Below, one piece after another: positions 10,288 to 24,137 of a stretch of 64,000 nucleotides of DNA. The stretch lies in the NCBI RefSeq assembly GCF_907164915.1, contig NC_061868.1, positions 31,710,439-31,774,438 on the forward strand, in the 5' to 3' direction. The notes beneath the pieces were generated by a model that saw only the letters and a program-made list of their open reading frames with translations, did not search any database and was not told the DNA's origin. The stretch comes from Impatiens glandulifera (taxonomy: Eukaryota > Streptophyta > Magnoliopsida > Ericales > Balsaminaceae). The position numbers were made by a program, and so were the translations under genes. How positions within the stretch are numbered: position 1 is the stretch's first letter; each line of letters begins with the position of its first letter.

Positions 10288-13200
10288 ATCAATTGAAAGA
10301 AAAGGGACACACTGCCAACAATTGTAGTGCCCTCAAACATCTATTCCACGACTTGATCGATCAAAATACGATCCCCAAGTCAGAAATAGCAAAGAATCCG
10401 CTACCGGATAACAAAGTTAATATGTTCACCACTGATGAAACATCCCTTGACTCTAATGCATTACCAGACCTGATCTATGATATTGAACCAAAGATTAATC
10501 CATGGATCAAAAATAAATTCAAAACCCACTCCGGTGAGACTATTGAATGACGGACGTAAAAAAAGACTACCCACATCTACGCCCCGATAGACATCGCGAT
10601 GATACGCGGATTTCCATTTCAGTTTCAAGAAAATCAGACCGGCTAATGTGTCATCCACCTTCCAAATTCCTGTAGGACCCATAAGAGAGAATGACCCCAA
10701 ATCTCTTAACCTAGGAGATAACCACCTAAGTCAATTAAAAAGGACAAATGATAATATTTCCATCTGGGAAATTCTGATGTACTCTATCGAGTATAAGAAA
10801 GCAGTCCTCAATGAGTTAAGTAAGACCAATGTCCCTACCAACACCACCCCCGAAGAACTAGTAGAGATCATATCTGCTAGTTCACAACATAACATGATCG
10901 TCTTTGAAGACAAGGAACTTCCGTCAACCGAATCAAACCATGATAAAACCATCTACATTTCTATGCAAATGGAGGAAAAGACTATTTTGATGGTCTTGAT
11001 TGAAAATGGATTTGCTCTCAACATATGTTCTTCGAGGACTCTTGAGTAGCTGAGAATATCTCGAGACAAGATCATACCATCTGACATGTTTTTCAGAGGT
11101 TTTGACAGCTCTCGCCACGAGATAATGGGTTACCTCAAGTGCATTGTCCAAGTGGTCGACACACCCTTTCAAGTTGACCTTTGTGTCATCGACATACAGC
11201 CTTCCAAGAATTTAATCTTAGGAAGACCATGGTTGCACCAAGTCAAGGATTTAGCCTCTACCCTACACTAAAAGCTCATGTACATTATCAATGAGCAAGT
11301 CATCAAAGTCAATGGTGCAACTGACACCACAATAGTCATTGGTCTACCCATATTGACACCCTTGAGGTTGAACTAGGTGGATTCGAGTTATATCCAATAC
11401 TCTTAGAAGGTAATGACTCATCTAAACACTTTTACTTTAGTATGTTCAACCTCTCCTCCATGAAAATGATGCGCAAAATTGGATATTTTTCTAGTATGGC
11501 TTTAGGCCTAAACGCCAATAGTATGCCATCATTCTCGTAACCATGTTGTAACATGGATCGCCACGGTCCAGGATACATCCCTACAGGATTCGAAGAAATC
11601 CTTAAGGAAATGATATCCAAACGACACATAGCTATTCCACCAACCTTAAATAGACAATTCATCCGCGAGGGACAAAGAATTATATGCTCCCAAACCCTTT
11701 ACCAATCTAGATTTACATAGACGATTTCCATGTCTCGAAATCTTTTCAGAATGTCCTCATAATCTTAACCCTTCTGTTTGCATGATTAAGAAAAGAGTTG
11801 ACTATTGGCGCGACGCCCTGGAAAACTTGTCTTAGATTCCCAAGACAGTTGATCCAGCTACGGAAGACAACTCTTCTAGTCTTTGAGGAACTAACTCCCT
11901 TTCATCTGTCGACACAGTGATCGACGAAAGTAGAACTCTTTCTCCTTTCATGTGTAGAGAGATATTAAATACTATACATTGTAAGAATCCTAAGAACAAT
12001 GATCTTGTCAGATCATCTTTTCTTACGTGTAATCAACCCCTCGATATAACACAAGAAATAGACTTTGAATATATGATTAAAATAATCTTACCTTTTACTC
12101 TAACTTAAATTTCGAAACCAAACACTTCTTAAAAACTAAGGATGAGATTGTTTCCTCAGCAAAAAAAACAATCGAAATTAATTTAAACACGGTTGTCGAT
12201 CCTTAGATCATACTGATCGGCCAAAGTTTAAACCCTCAAGAGCATCAAGAAATTGTTGACCTACTAAAGACCAAAAAAGACGTCTTCGACGTGTCATATA
12301 AGGATATACCAGGTATTGATCCAAAGTCACACAACATCATATTCCTTTATATCCCGACACTAAGATAGTAAGAAAAATCTCATACGGATGAGAGAGGAAG
12401 TCGTGAAAAAAATTTGAAAAAAAGTCTGAAAGCAACTCGAAGCTGGATTTCTCAAAGTAGTAGAATATCCTACCTGGGTAGCCAATGTAGTCTCTGTCCT
12501 AAATAGAGACAAAAATATGCATATGGGTATAATATCAGGGTCTGAATAAGACTAGCCCTAAAGATCATTTTTGCTACCACACACTAACATACAGGTCGAA
12601 CATGTTAACGGTCATGAATTGTTATCGTTCATGGTCGGATTTTCAGGATACTACTAAATTTTGATGACCCACAAGACAATGAAAAGACCACGTTTATAAC
12701 AGAAGTATGAACCTTTTGTTATAAGGTTATGTCTTTTAGCCTTAAGAACGCGGGAGCCACCTATCAAAAGGCAGCCACCATGATCCTTTATGACATTATC
12801 CACAAGGAAGTGGAAGTATATGTCGATGACATGATTTTCAAATCGAAGGATTGAGAAGGACATGTCTTAAACCTCGAGAAAATCCTACAACGAATAAAAA
12901 AATATCAGTTACGACTCAACCTGAAGAAGTGTACCTTCGTAGTCACATCTGATAAAATGCTCGGCTTCTTAATCACATAGAGGGGCATCGAAGTCGACCC
13001 CTCTAAGATTGAAACAATCACTTCTATTTTGATCTCTCGAAACAAAAGAGAGGTCCACCGATTCATCAACAAGCTTACTATACCATGCTATCCATTGTTT
13101 AAGCTTCTAAAGAATGATTAAAGGTTTATGTGGAATGAAGACTATCAACAAGCGTTTAACATAATCAATGATTATTTAAAATCCCCTCTCATACTTATGT

Positions 13201-14035
13201 CGTCGTGAGCCAGCATTCCTCTCATCCTATAACTTATTGAAACAGACACAACCATGGAAGCCTATTGGCTCAAGAAAATAAGGAAAAACTCGAAACACAT
13301 GTATACTACATCAGTAAAAGGATGATTGGGTGTGAATTTATTTACACTCTAGCTGAGAAAATTTGTTGGGTCTTAGCATGGATCACTAAAAGGTTGAGAC
13401 ACTACATGCAAGCCCACCCCCATCAAGTTTGTAACAAGATTGGAACCCGATCCACTAGTTATTCCAACAAACTCTTATATCACCAAGGATAGCCAAATGG
13501 ATGATGATGTTATCTAAATACGACATAGACTACATAGTATAAAAGTCTATCAAAGGAAGCGTTGTTGCGGACTTCCTTGCTGATCAACCCATCATTGTTG
13601 AGTAAGAAGACGAACTCGAATTCCCCAGCAAGGGAATTATGAGTATAATATCAAACACATAAAAACTAATGTTTGACGGAGCTTCCTGAAAGTAGGGTTA
13701 TGGAATTAGGATTTTGTTAGTTAACCTGAAAGGAGCGTACAACCTAATATCCATAAAACTCTAATATCCCGTCACCAATAACGAGGTCGAATACGAGGCA
13801 TGTCTTTCAGGTCTCAAATTGACATATGAGAAAGGGGCAACTAAGCTAGAAGTTGTTAGTGACACTAACTTAGTTATATCCCAAGTTAATGGCATGCGGC
13901 AAGTGAAAGGGAAAACTTAAAACCCTACAAGGCTCACTTGACCAAAATCATGAACAAATTTGATCAAGTATCATTTGTTCATGCTCCAAGAAGCCAAAAC
14001 CGCTTCGCAAACGCCCTGGCTACTTTGATGCTTAC
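10288..14035 (+). pseudogene. Ty3/gypsy pol relic with two RNase H domains
   Basis: A decayed polyprotein is readable on the + strand. The end of gag (KGHTANNCSALKHLFHDLID) is near 10300-10360. A protease-like stretch runs about 10970-11330, with NLILGRPWLHQ near 11209-11241. Reverse transcriptase follows, with LKNAGATYQKAA near 12735-12775 and YVDDM at about 12819-12833. A standard RNase H and an LSKYDIDYI connection (13510-13540) lie near 13260-13540, then a second RNase H with NNEVEYEACLSGL near 13780-13815. A protease, RT, RNase H and second RNase H order is characteristic of the Tat/Ogre-type lineage. Stops and frameshifts are dense. No integrase, primer-binding site or LTR could be identified, so it is a truncated copy. 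Confidence 0.8.
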
Positions 14036-14155
14036 ATGTGTATTAATCAATACACACAAATATTTTGGTAGGTACATAAATCAATACACGTTGAAAAATA
14101 TTTCAGTGGGTATTAATCAATATACACAACAAAAACATTTCGGTAGGTATTACCT
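14036..14155. repeat. Three degenerate tandem units of about 40 bp
   Basis: The motif TATTAATCAATACAC followed by AAATATTTCGGTAGGTA-like sequence occurs three times in a row (about 14040, 14080 and 14112). It abuts the truncated gypsy relic. It could be the subterminal array of another DNA element; no terminus was identified. Confidence 0.55.
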
Positions 14156-17100
14156 CTAAATGCAATCCTAAGCGAAGTTTTATTTACTAGACCACTTAAT
14201 AAAAACCGATTGTTGTATGCCCATTCTGACCGAAATTTGGCCTATACATCGAAAATTTTGTGGGTACTGTCCCTTTTCTTTTAGTGAAATAAGCAAGCAA
14301 TGTATATCACATTGTATACAAAAATATAAATGAGCCTCATCTTGTTGTTGGCCCATATTGTCTTGATACGTTGATGTGGCTCAACGTCTCCTCAGAGATT
14401 TAAAGTAAGGTTTGTTCTAATCTATAAAATTAAGCGAGGTTTCTAGTGATACATATGTTGAATTAACTGTTAGTAATCTTGTCTTGAAAATTATAGAAAA
14501 TATATATATAATGATTTTATAAATAAATTAAATAAACATATAAATGTTGATTCGAGGCATGTGTCAAACACATTTCCCTTAAAACAGTTTCATCGTCTCC
14601 AATTGTACTGGAGTTTATCTAAAATAGTTGTCTCTCAGGGTACAACGAATCTTGTTGTGATTTAACATTAGAATCACTACACAACAAACTTGACAAAGTA
14701 CATGAATCGATCACCAGTTTTCAATAGAAATACGACGAGTCAAGAACTCGAACACAACTCGGTTGAGTGAAGAACTCGAATAACACTCAAACACTCGATT
14801 GAGTAAAAAGCTCGAATAATACTTAAGAAAACAAAGAAAAATCTTTTAAATTATAGAGAAATAATGAAATGAATGGAAAACAATATATATGAGATATATA
14901 AAGAGTTCCAAAATTATAGAATATATATAGCTGAAAAATAAGCCATCACAAAAAATTCATTTATCAATCCATCGACTGATAATTTATCCAACGACTGATA
15001 ATTCATCCAACAACTGTCATTCCTAAACTCTTGATATTTCTAGACTTTTGACATTTAATCTTATCCATTGGCATTAAATTTTACCAAAAATTCACATTTT
15101 AATTTTGTATGAATTTATATTTATTTGAATTAAATTCTATTTAATTTTTTTTATTCAAATTCTTATTTTCATTTAATTAATGAAATTAGTTTAAAATTTC
15201 AACATTAACCTGAAGTATCGATAGGAGAATTATTATCTTAGACGTGAACTTGGTGTTAACTCTAAATCGATGTATAAGAAGATCTTAAACACTCGGTGTG
15301 GTGCATCTTAATTGTGAGAAATTGAAATTAAAAGTATGATTATTCGGGTACATATCAAGGAATTTTATTGACAGAGTGTGATATTAGACCTCCCTTATGG
15401 ACCTCATATCGTTTTTATTGGCGGTGGGAATTCAAACTTTCTAATATGACTAACCTAGCTCATCCATTATCCTCAATAAAATTTGCAATAACAAATTAAT
15501 AATCAAATAATCTAATATTATTCGAATATAAATCATAATCATGAATAAATTTTGTCTAGATTCTAATTGTTTTGTTAAATCATGATTATAATAGTGTAGA
15601 TTTAGTGCAAAATTTAGTTAATTTGTCTTAAAAGGGATTTAAATTTAAAAATAACCCAACAAAATGTTTGATTTTATGTTTGTTAAAGTTCAGGGTTAAT
15701 TTTATAATGTCAGAAAGCTTTGGGGGCACACGTGTAAAAATTGGAGTAAATTTAAACGTTTTAAAGTCTATGGGAAAACTTTAAACCATTGAAAAATAAA
15801 GTACATTGAAACGATTTTTCAAAAAATCTAAAATTCAGATTTTAAGATTTTCATACTTCCTTCGCGACTTTTCGGCATCTATGAAGTTTATATTCGGATC
15901 TCAAAATTTGCGGCATTTGTCTCTTGCGTTGAAGAAGATCATTTTCTAATTTTTTTTTTTTTTAAAACGGTGCTGTTAGAAACTGATCTTGATGTTCTTG
16001 ATGATTGAAAGCCTTGTAAATATTAATTCAATTTGAATATTTGAGTTTACACCAATATAAGAATATTTGAATTATTTGTTTAATCTGTTTTGAATGCCTT
16101 GGCAGATTTTTTTTTGTAATCACTTTTGGTTGGATTGAATTGATGATATATTAATTCAATTATTTGATCAAATAAGTTTTATAAATGATAATCAACAAGT
16201 TTGGAGAAGAAAATATTTGAGTTTGATACCAATAAAAGAATATTTGAATATTTTGGCGAGTCAACTGCGACGAGTTGATCGGGGAGGACGATTTCGTGCT
16301 GTGTGTTCCTTTTTCTAATTTCTTTTTGAATTTTATTTCTTTTCGTTTTTGAAATACTTGTTTAATTAATGAAAAAAAATTGTTTTGACTCCGATTTAAA
16401 TGATTTTCAACGGTTTTATAGGTAATTCAAAAATGTATAATATGATTTCTTCACACTACACCAAATGCTAAATAAAAATAGTCAAACTTGTTAGACGGTG
16501 CATATTTTGTCACAAGAAGAAATATAGACAAACATTTTATTTCCACATTGCGAAATATTAGAAGAAATTTGGCATAATTTATTGAAAATAACAAAAGAAT
16601 TTTGGAATTTGTTGGTCTCAAATGTTTACAATGGTGTTTGGCATGGACATGTGCAAAATGAATATGGATTGAAGCAAAAGTAATTCTATTGTGGAAAGCA
16701 CTGGTTTTGGGGGTGACATTCAAAGATAGTCTAAAATTGTGCACTTTTTGAATGCCATATTTTCATTTGTTTGTTTGGGTGTTGTTGTTTGAACACTAAT
16801 CATCTGATGAAGTGATGTAAGCGAAGTAGGCACAATTATATCTTTATCCACAGTATTTTACTTTACTGTTATTAGTCAGTATTGTGTATTAAACAAATAT
16901 ATATATAAATACTACTTTCAGATAGATTCATGTAGGATTTGGTTATCATCTATGGCTGAAATAATGGAACTATTCAACCAATAAAAAGCTGCCAAGCAGT
17001 GCGCCAATAATTAATTGTGACATAATTGTAGGTAAATATAATGTTTATCTCTCCTAGACTTGTACCAAGTTTCCCCAACCGATTTATAATGTATATTATC

Positions 17101-17604
17101 TTAACATTAATCTAATCCATAAAAGTTGATAAGCTTTGCACTAATCTAATTGTAAATCAGAATCAAATGACACTTTGCCCTAATTCTAACTTTAATCTTG
17201 TTATAATACTAGTAATTAAGATTGTGAAAGATCTTTTGGGTGAACTTTTTCCTTTTAATTATAATTAGCCGCCTAACACCTAAGGGCTAATGTGATTTTT
17301 AATAATAATTAATATGTAATCACCTTTTCTACCAACCAATACATGCCAGGTATAAGAGAGAGGAGTGGCCTTCCTAATTACCCCCATTAATCTACCTGTA
17401 CTTTTCATATATATCCAAGTTCAATTTATTTAATAAACGCGGTTTACCTTTTATTGGAACAACTTTTTTTTATTCCAACTCATTAACAAGAACCCATTTA
17501 GTCAAATAGAAAGCAATATTCTTTATGAAAAGTTTAATTTGTATAGATAATAAATAAAAGTTGAGTTTCTCAATAAAAAAAAAGGGAAATGGTAGAGTTA
17601 TGGG
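14156..17604. other. AT-rich intergenic stretch with short local repeats
   Basis: No convincing gene. Short direct repeats include a GAACTCGAA-based motif at 14738-14815 and about three 21-bp units around CCAACGACTGATAATT at 14967-15015. A diverged repeat of GAATATTTGA-rich sequence is at 16020-16080 and 16195-16250. An open frame on the minus strand at 16451-16744 resembles no family I know and lies in unremarkable sequence. Confidence 0.45.
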
Positions 17605-17974
17605 TGTTAAAATTTGAATCTTCAAATCTGACTTGCTTGAAACGATCTGTAAAGACACGAGAAAAGAATAACACAAGAAGACATAGATTTATAGTGGTTC
17701 GTTTAAATGAGCTACGTTCACTTCAACCGCCACCAAATTTCACTATGAAGAAGAGGAAGAAATATAGAATTTTTGACTCACACTTTATCTCTCTAGAATT
17801 CTATTTTCTTCTAAATGTAAACCTTTAACAATAACATATTTATAAGGTAAACATTTAAATTATAAAAAACTTAAATAACTCTTGGTTAGCCTAAACCCAA
17901 ACTCAAACAAAAATTCAATAAACTCTAATTAATTTCTTATAATTTATTATAAGTGTATGCTCCATAACTCAACA
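17605..17974 (-). repeat. 3' LTR of the minus-strand copia element
   Basis: It starts TGTTAAAATTTGAATC and ends CTCAACA on the + strand and aligns throughout with 21952-22313, with many substitutions. On the minus strand it is preceded by a polypurine tract (AGTGGGAGAT). Flanking bases ATGGG (left) and ATGTG (right of the other LTR) look like a diverged 5-bp target duplication. Confidence 0.8.
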
Positions 17975-20900
17975 ATCTCCCACTTAGAGACTAACTCCAT
18001 CTTTCATCGATCGACATCGAATTTCTATCTAGTGTCTTAACGAAGAAGACCAACTGAAGTTGCACACAACTTCAATTTCTCGTTTGTTACAACTTTCGTC
18101 AGCGTATCAGCTGAATTCTCACTCTTAAGAATCTTCTCAAAAGCTAGCACTCCATCTTCTAAAGCTGATCGGATAAAATAATAACGAACATGTATATGCT
18201 TCGTCCTGCCATGATAAATAAGATTAGTTTCCAAATAAATGACACTCTGACTGTCGCATCGCAACACACTTCCCTCGTAGTCTTGACGAATTCTCATAAA
18301 AAGGGTTACAACCACATCATCTTCTTAGTGGCTTCTGTCACAACAGCATAATATGCCTCGCAACTAGAAAGAACAGCAATCTTTTACAGTTTTGAAATCC
18401 AATTGATTGTAGTACCTCCCTAAATGTACCCTATTGTTCTCTTTCTACTATTAACAATAACATATCCTTCTAAACCCATATTAGACTTTTGAAAATACAA
18501 AGAGAGACACATACGTCCTCTTAAGTATCGTAGTATTATCCACTTTACTACTTCCCAATGTTGTCTACACAGGTTGCTCATTACTCTGCTAACAACTCCC
18601 ATTACATTTGTTATGTTTTGTCGTGTGCAAACCATCGCATGCATAATACAACCAATGGTAGCGGCATACAGAATGGTGTCCATGTAATTTTTTTCATCCT
18701 CTGTTGTAGGCGATTGATCTTTAGATAATCTGAAGTGACTAGTTAAAGAGTAATAACTATTTGTATCGTACAAGTTTAATTTGTTAAGAACTTTCTTCAC
18801 ATATTCTTATTATAAAGCTTTAGAACTTCTTTATCCTTGAAATTCTCATCCCAAAAATTTATTTTGCAGTACCCAAATCCTCCATTACAAACTTCTCTAA
18901 CTAGTCTTTCTTTAGTTTGTTAATCTCATACAAACTTACTCAAATAATCAACATGTCATCAACGTAGAGTAGTAGAATAATGTGCGATTTATTAAACTTC
19001 TTGATATATAAATAATGAATAGCTTCACACCTAAAAAATGTCACTTTTCATGAAACTATTGAACTTCTTGTACCATTATCTTAGAGTCTGTTTTAAACCA
19101 TACAAACTCTTCTGAAACTTACACATAAACTCATATTTTCCTTTAATTTCATAGTCTTGTGATTGTCGCATGTAAATCTCTTTATCCAAATCACCATGAA
19201 GAAAATCAGTTTTGACATTCATTTGCCGAAGTTGAAGATATTCTTTCACAACCAAACTCAAATAATTCTAACTGTCATCAATTTAACCACTAGAGAGTAG
19301 ATCTCATTGTAGTCAATACCTTATTTCTGTTCAAAGCTTTTTTCAACCAATATTTCCTTGTACCTCATAGTTTTATCATGTTTTTTTAATAATGAAGATC
19401 CATTTATTGTGAATTGTTTTCTTTCCTTTTGGTAGCTTAGTGAGGTCCCAAGTCTGATTCTATATCAAAGAAGCAATCTTATCTTTAATTGCAGACTCCC
19501 ACTTAACTGATTCATCAGATTGTATTGCTTCCTCGTAGCATTCAGGTTCACATCTATTTGTCAACAAAATATAGTTCAGAGATGTGGACCACCTCTCGAC
19601 TAGTTTTCTATTTCTTGATAATATTCTCAACTGTATAACTGGTGTTTGCTGATTTGACTCTAAGGCCACGTTCTCAACGATTTCATCTTTAACAACACAT
19701 TGATATTTTTCAAAAGTCGGTATATATTCAGCTGAAAAATCTCTCAAATTGATCATACAACTCTCTTCTATCTTGGAATCACCATTTGATGTCTTCCCAA
19801 CACAATCTTTGTTGAGAACATGTTCATTGAAGATAATGTTCCTTCTACGAATGAATTTTTGATTTTGATTATCATAGAAATGATAACCAAACTCGATACC
19901 ACAATAATGAATAATTAGACTTTTGATCAAGCTTACTCATATAACATTCACTGATATGAACATATGATAAACATCCAAATACTTTCAAATAAAAAAGGTT
20001 TACCTTTTTAATGTCTCAAACTTCTTCTAGGATTCTAAATTCAAGAGGGATAGAGGATCCTTTGTTTATCAAATATGTAGTAGTGTTGATAGCTTATACC
20101 TAGAATATTTTAAGTAACCCAACATGCAATCTCATACTTCTAGCATGCTCGTTCAATGTTTGATTCATCAGTTTAGTTACTTCATTCTCTACAAGCATTC
20201 AGGGAACAATTTTCACTATATTGATCTCATTCACAACACAATACTCTCTGAAATATGAATTGATGTATTCACATCCGTTGTCGGATATCAGACACTTAAC
20301 CTTCTAATTTATTTTATTTTCAATCAAAGTCTTCCACTTCTTTAAATAATAAATACTTCAGACTTGTGCTTCATAAAGTAACTCATATTTTTCTTGTCAA
20401 ATCATCTAAACATCACATAGTAGTGTGATATGCCAATAGAAGAAACATGTGCAAGTCCCCAAACATCAGTGTGTACCAACTCTAGTCTTTCTTTCTTGAG
20501 CTCCTTCATAATATTTAAGAAACTCACACGTTTCTGTGTACCAAAATGTAGTTTTCAGATAACTGATGCTTAATAGACTTCAGTTCTGGAATCTAACTAT
20601 TCTTCAAAAAAAAATTCATTCTTTTTTTTTGCACAATTGGCATAACTTGCACTGTCATAGTTCATTGTTCCTTGAGTCATCAACAACAACAACAATAATT
20701 GTGTCTTTACATGTTGAAGTCGTGTATAACGTTCCAATTTTGTGACCTCGAGCAACAACTATTTCTCCTTTAGTCACCTTCCATGCACCGTTTTCACAAC
20801 TGTAACGGTGACCTTCGTCATCAAGTTTTGTAATAGAAATCAGATTGCATATTAAACCTGGAATGTATGTCACCTTATTAATCTTCCAAATATAACCATT

Positions 20901-21951
20901 TACCATCACCGTCATCAAATTTGATGTCTCACATGCCAACAATATCTAGTGGCTCACAATCTGTGAGATAAACTTTCTTAGTTTCTAGCCAAAAAATTCT
21001 CCATTAATTCTTTGTGGGTAGTGGTGTGGAAAGATGCTCCTGAGTTCCAAACCCATGAGTTTATTGGGCTATCAACTAACATAAGCAACTCATTAGTGTT
21101 ATTTTATATAACAACGTTGGTTGCATTATTTTTATCATCACCATTTCTCTTCGGTACATTGTAGTTCCTCTTCAAATGACCCTACTTACCACAATTCCAA
21201 TAATCAAATGTCCGCCCAGACTTGGACTAACTTCTCTTGTTCCTCGACATAGATTTTCTCTTACCTTGGTTGAAATTTCTAACACTACCTCTATCCTTGT
21301 TTTCAACATTCAGAGCAAACTTTTTGAACATTTCACTAAAATTAATTTTACGAACCTCTTTAGCAAGAATTCGATCTCTAACTTCAATAAATTTCAATTT
21401 AGAATTTCAACAAAGTTACTATTTATTGCCCTCATAGGTTCTCAACTATTTTGTAGAGATTCTAACAAAATCAAGACACTAACTTTGTCCTTAAAATCAA
21501 TCTCAACAGATAACATTTGATTCACAATTGTATTAAATTTGTTCAAATGAGTAGTGATAAAAGTACCATCAACTATTCTTAAATTGAAGATTTTTTTCAT
21601 TAAATGTACTTTGTTGTTAGCATATGATTTCTCATACATATTAGAGAGAGTTTTAATTAGACTCGTGGTGGTCTTCTCCTTTGCTACATTGTGAGCAATA
21701 GTTTTGGCTAGCATCAATCGGACAACTCTTAAAACTTGTCTATCAATGAGTTTCCGATCAACTTCATCCATCTTCTCTGGTTTCTCACTCAAAGGAACAT
21801 AAAACTTCTTTCTAAAGAGATAATCCTCAATCTGCATCCTCTAAAATGTATAATTTGTTCCATCAAATCTTCCAATCTCGTTTCATATACTGTTCTCGTT
21901 TGCCATCATTTACAATGCTCAGATCTAGCATAACCTCACTTTGATACTAGT
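17975..21951 (-). pseudogene. Ty1/copia gag-pol relic
   Basis: Read from the right: gag (UBN2-type) at about 21442-21837; a zinc knuckle remnant near 21160-21215 (WNCGK and GHLKRN kept, outer Cys positions changed to Tyr); a protease active-site remnant near 21035-21050, where NSGAS replaces DSGAS and so loses the catalytic Asp; a GAG-pre-integrase segment at 20655-20942; degraded integrase to about 19950; and an integrase/RT linker at 19460-19930 with FGYHFYDNQ and RRNIIFNE. RT is at 18420-19261, with KSLYGLKQ and YVDDML near 18945-18965. RNase H is at 18037-18315, with TKHIHVRYYFIR. The order is the standard copia order. Stops and frameshifts separate the blocks, so it is inactive. A primer-binding-site remnant, TAGTATCAAAGTG on the minus strand, lies directly next to the 5' LTR. 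Confidence 0.88.
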
Positions 21952-22313
21952 TGTTAGGATTTGAATTCCCTAAACATAACTTTTTGAAACGATCTATAAA
22001 GACAAGAAAAGAAGAACACAATAAGACACATATTTATATTTGTTCACTCAAATAAGTTACGCCTACTTTAGTCGCCACCAGATTTCACTATGTAAAAAAA
22101 GAAGGAATACAAAATTTTTACCTCACACTTTATCTCTCTAGAATTATATTTTCTTTTCCATTTAAACCCTTAAGAATAACAGATTTATATGATAAATATT
22201 TAGGTAATAAAACCTAAATAACTCTTGGTTAGGTCCAAGCCTAAACTCAAATACAAACCCAATAAATTTTAATTATCTTTTTAGAGTTTATTATAAGTGT
22301 AGGCTCCATAACA
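21952..22313 (-). repeat. 5' LTR of the minus-strand copia element
   Basis: Runs from TGTTAGGATTTGAA to CCATAACA on the + strand (362 bp) and is homologous to 17605-17974. The two copies differ at many positions, which implies an old insertion. Confidence 0.8.
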
Positions 22314-22465
22314 ATGTGACAATTGTTAATGACAATGCCCGGTTGATGATTCCAGATTCTCACTAGTGACTAGATTGATCGTTGAATCTTGGATTGACAT
22401 AATTTACATTTCATATTTTAATAGTTTTCGATTTTGATATTTGTTTTTTATCTCAAATTTTGGTG

Positions 22466-22615
22466 ATTTTTTTTTAATTTTTTTATGAAGGAGAACTAGC
22501 ATGACACCCACATCCATGACCCCCTGCTTAAATTCAAAGTGTTTCTAAATGGTCATCGAAGTTTTGACATTTTGGTCTCTTAAGCCGACTCTTACCATTG
22601 AACTAGCTACATTAA
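22466..22615 (-). repeat. tRNA-derived SINE copy 1
   Basis: Read on the minus strand it begins with a pol III box-A-like CTAGTTCAATGGTAAGAG, continues through AGTCGGCTTA and GACCAAAATGT, and ends with AGGGGGTCATG, GTGTCATGCT and TTCTCCTTC before an A-rich tail (seen as a T-run on the + strand at 22466-22485). It matches 27317-27453 along its length. Box B is eroded in this copy. Confidence 0.7.
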
Positions 22616-22919
22616 TGGGTTAAATATTGGTGATTTAAATATTGTTTTTGAGTTACTTTGGATAATTAATGACAAATTATGTCATAATTTGAACTTAAAT
22701 ATATTTTTAATGAGTTTTCATTATTTATTAGCATCTTCATAATTAAATAAATTAATGGACAATTTTATAATCTTTAAAAGAAAAAAAACACCTATTATGT
22801 AAGGCACTTAATGGACATAATTCTATTTTTGACACACTTTTTATCTTCTTCAGATGGATGCAAGGACATTTAGGCTTGTTTTTATTAGCATTAGTTAAAC
22901 TAGAAAAAACCGTAAAAAA
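22616..22919. other. AT-rich stretch, no gene seen
   Basis: No coding or RNA feature recognised between the SINE and the first tRNA-like repeat unit. An open frame here (22752-22997, minus) is partly inside repeat sequence and matches nothing known to me. Confidence 0.4.
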
Positions 22920-23430
22920 AATATTACGGTAAAAATGTGATAACATTTTTAATTTTATTTTTAACCGTTTTAAATTTATGGGCGGGTGAACCCACAATCC
23001 AACTCAAGTATCCATTACTCTCACATATATATCCAAATTAACCATATCTCTCGACCTGACAATCCAGAAATTTTAAAATTAAGCATCATTATAATTATAT
23101 ATATATATATATATTAATTAGTTAGTTAAAAAGTTGAATTTATATTGTTAAAATGTTCCGCGTTCATGAAATTTGGTGTTGAATTTAAAATATAAAGTGT
23201 TATTAGTCTAGTTGGTTAAAATGTTGTATTTGTTTTGTTACGTTGCAAGTTCGAACCTTGTAGCTTTTTTAATTTTATTTTTAACCGTTTTAAGTTTATG
23301 GGCGGGTCAACCCACAATTTGACTCAAGTATCCATTTACTCTCACATATATATATATCCAAATTAACCATAATTCTTGATCCGCAATCCGGACACTTAAA
23401 AAATTAAGCATCATTATATATATAGATAAC
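22920..23430. repeat. Two tandem, tRNA-like repeat units of the family also found at 36003-36935
   Basis: Each unit contains AATTTTATTTTTAACCG, TTTATGGGCGGGT, a segment on ACTCAAGTATCCAT and TCACATATATATCC, an imperfect CAATCCGGACA, then AAGCATCATTATATATA. Between units comes GTTCCGCGTTCATGAAATTT and a tRNA-like stretch with a box-A-like TAGTCTAGTTGGTTAAA and a box-B-like AAGTTCGAACC at about 23206-23257. The second unit is complete (about 290 bp); the first lacks its start. Confidence 0.7.
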
Positions 23431-24137
23431 TTTATTCTAATTAGTGTTTATGAAAATAAAGGGAAATTATTTTTAGAAAATTTAGAAGATATTTTAATAT
23501 CATAATTTATAATTGACGTGATTATGGGAAAAAAAAGTGTGTTATTTGAATAATTCAATCCAAGTAAGGTGGTGAGGCATTTGAATTTGAAATGTTTATG
23601 CTTACAGATTTCACAGAAATTCACATTCTGGTGCTAACATTGAGCAGTGGTGACGAATTATTATTTGAAAAGGCTGTGAGGTGTGAAATTTTGAGGTATT
23701 TTAATAGGGTGTATGGTGGTTATATTTGGCCATATTTGAGTGTAGATTCATGTTGGTCATTTCGTCCAAAGTTCATGCTTATGGGAGATTTAGGCAATAT
23801 GGTGTTATTCTGAACAAAATTGTGAGCTTGTGTTTCTAAAAGAGGCTATTTCAATTAAAACAAATGACAAGGGAACTAAATAATAAAAATGTTAAAAAGA
23901 CAGCAAGAGAGTTGGATTAATACTGATTTTATCTATTTTTTTATTCGGATCACCTTTATTTTTTCAGTTTTTTATGTTGTTTATTATTTGTAGTTTTATT
24001 TGGTTGAATTTGTAACTTAATTTGTATTTTGTATATTGTGTTGATCTATTATAATATAATCATTACAAGGTCGTGATTTAATGAAAAATGACCTCAATTT
24101 TATTTCAAAAAATTTATAAATAAATGAAAAATATAAA
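23431..24137. other. AT-rich stretch with one unrecognised open frame
   Basis: A 73-codon frame (23592-23813, +) is the only candidate. It matches no family I recognise, and there is no promoter or splice context that would support it, so it is not called as a gene. Confidence 0.35.

Noticed and set aside
23206..23257. Possible tRNA gene (TAGTTGGTTAAA ... GTTCGAACC)
   Set aside because: Box-like motifs are present, but there is no acceptor or anticodon stem, and the sequence recurs in a repeat family. It is tRNA-derived repeat sequence.
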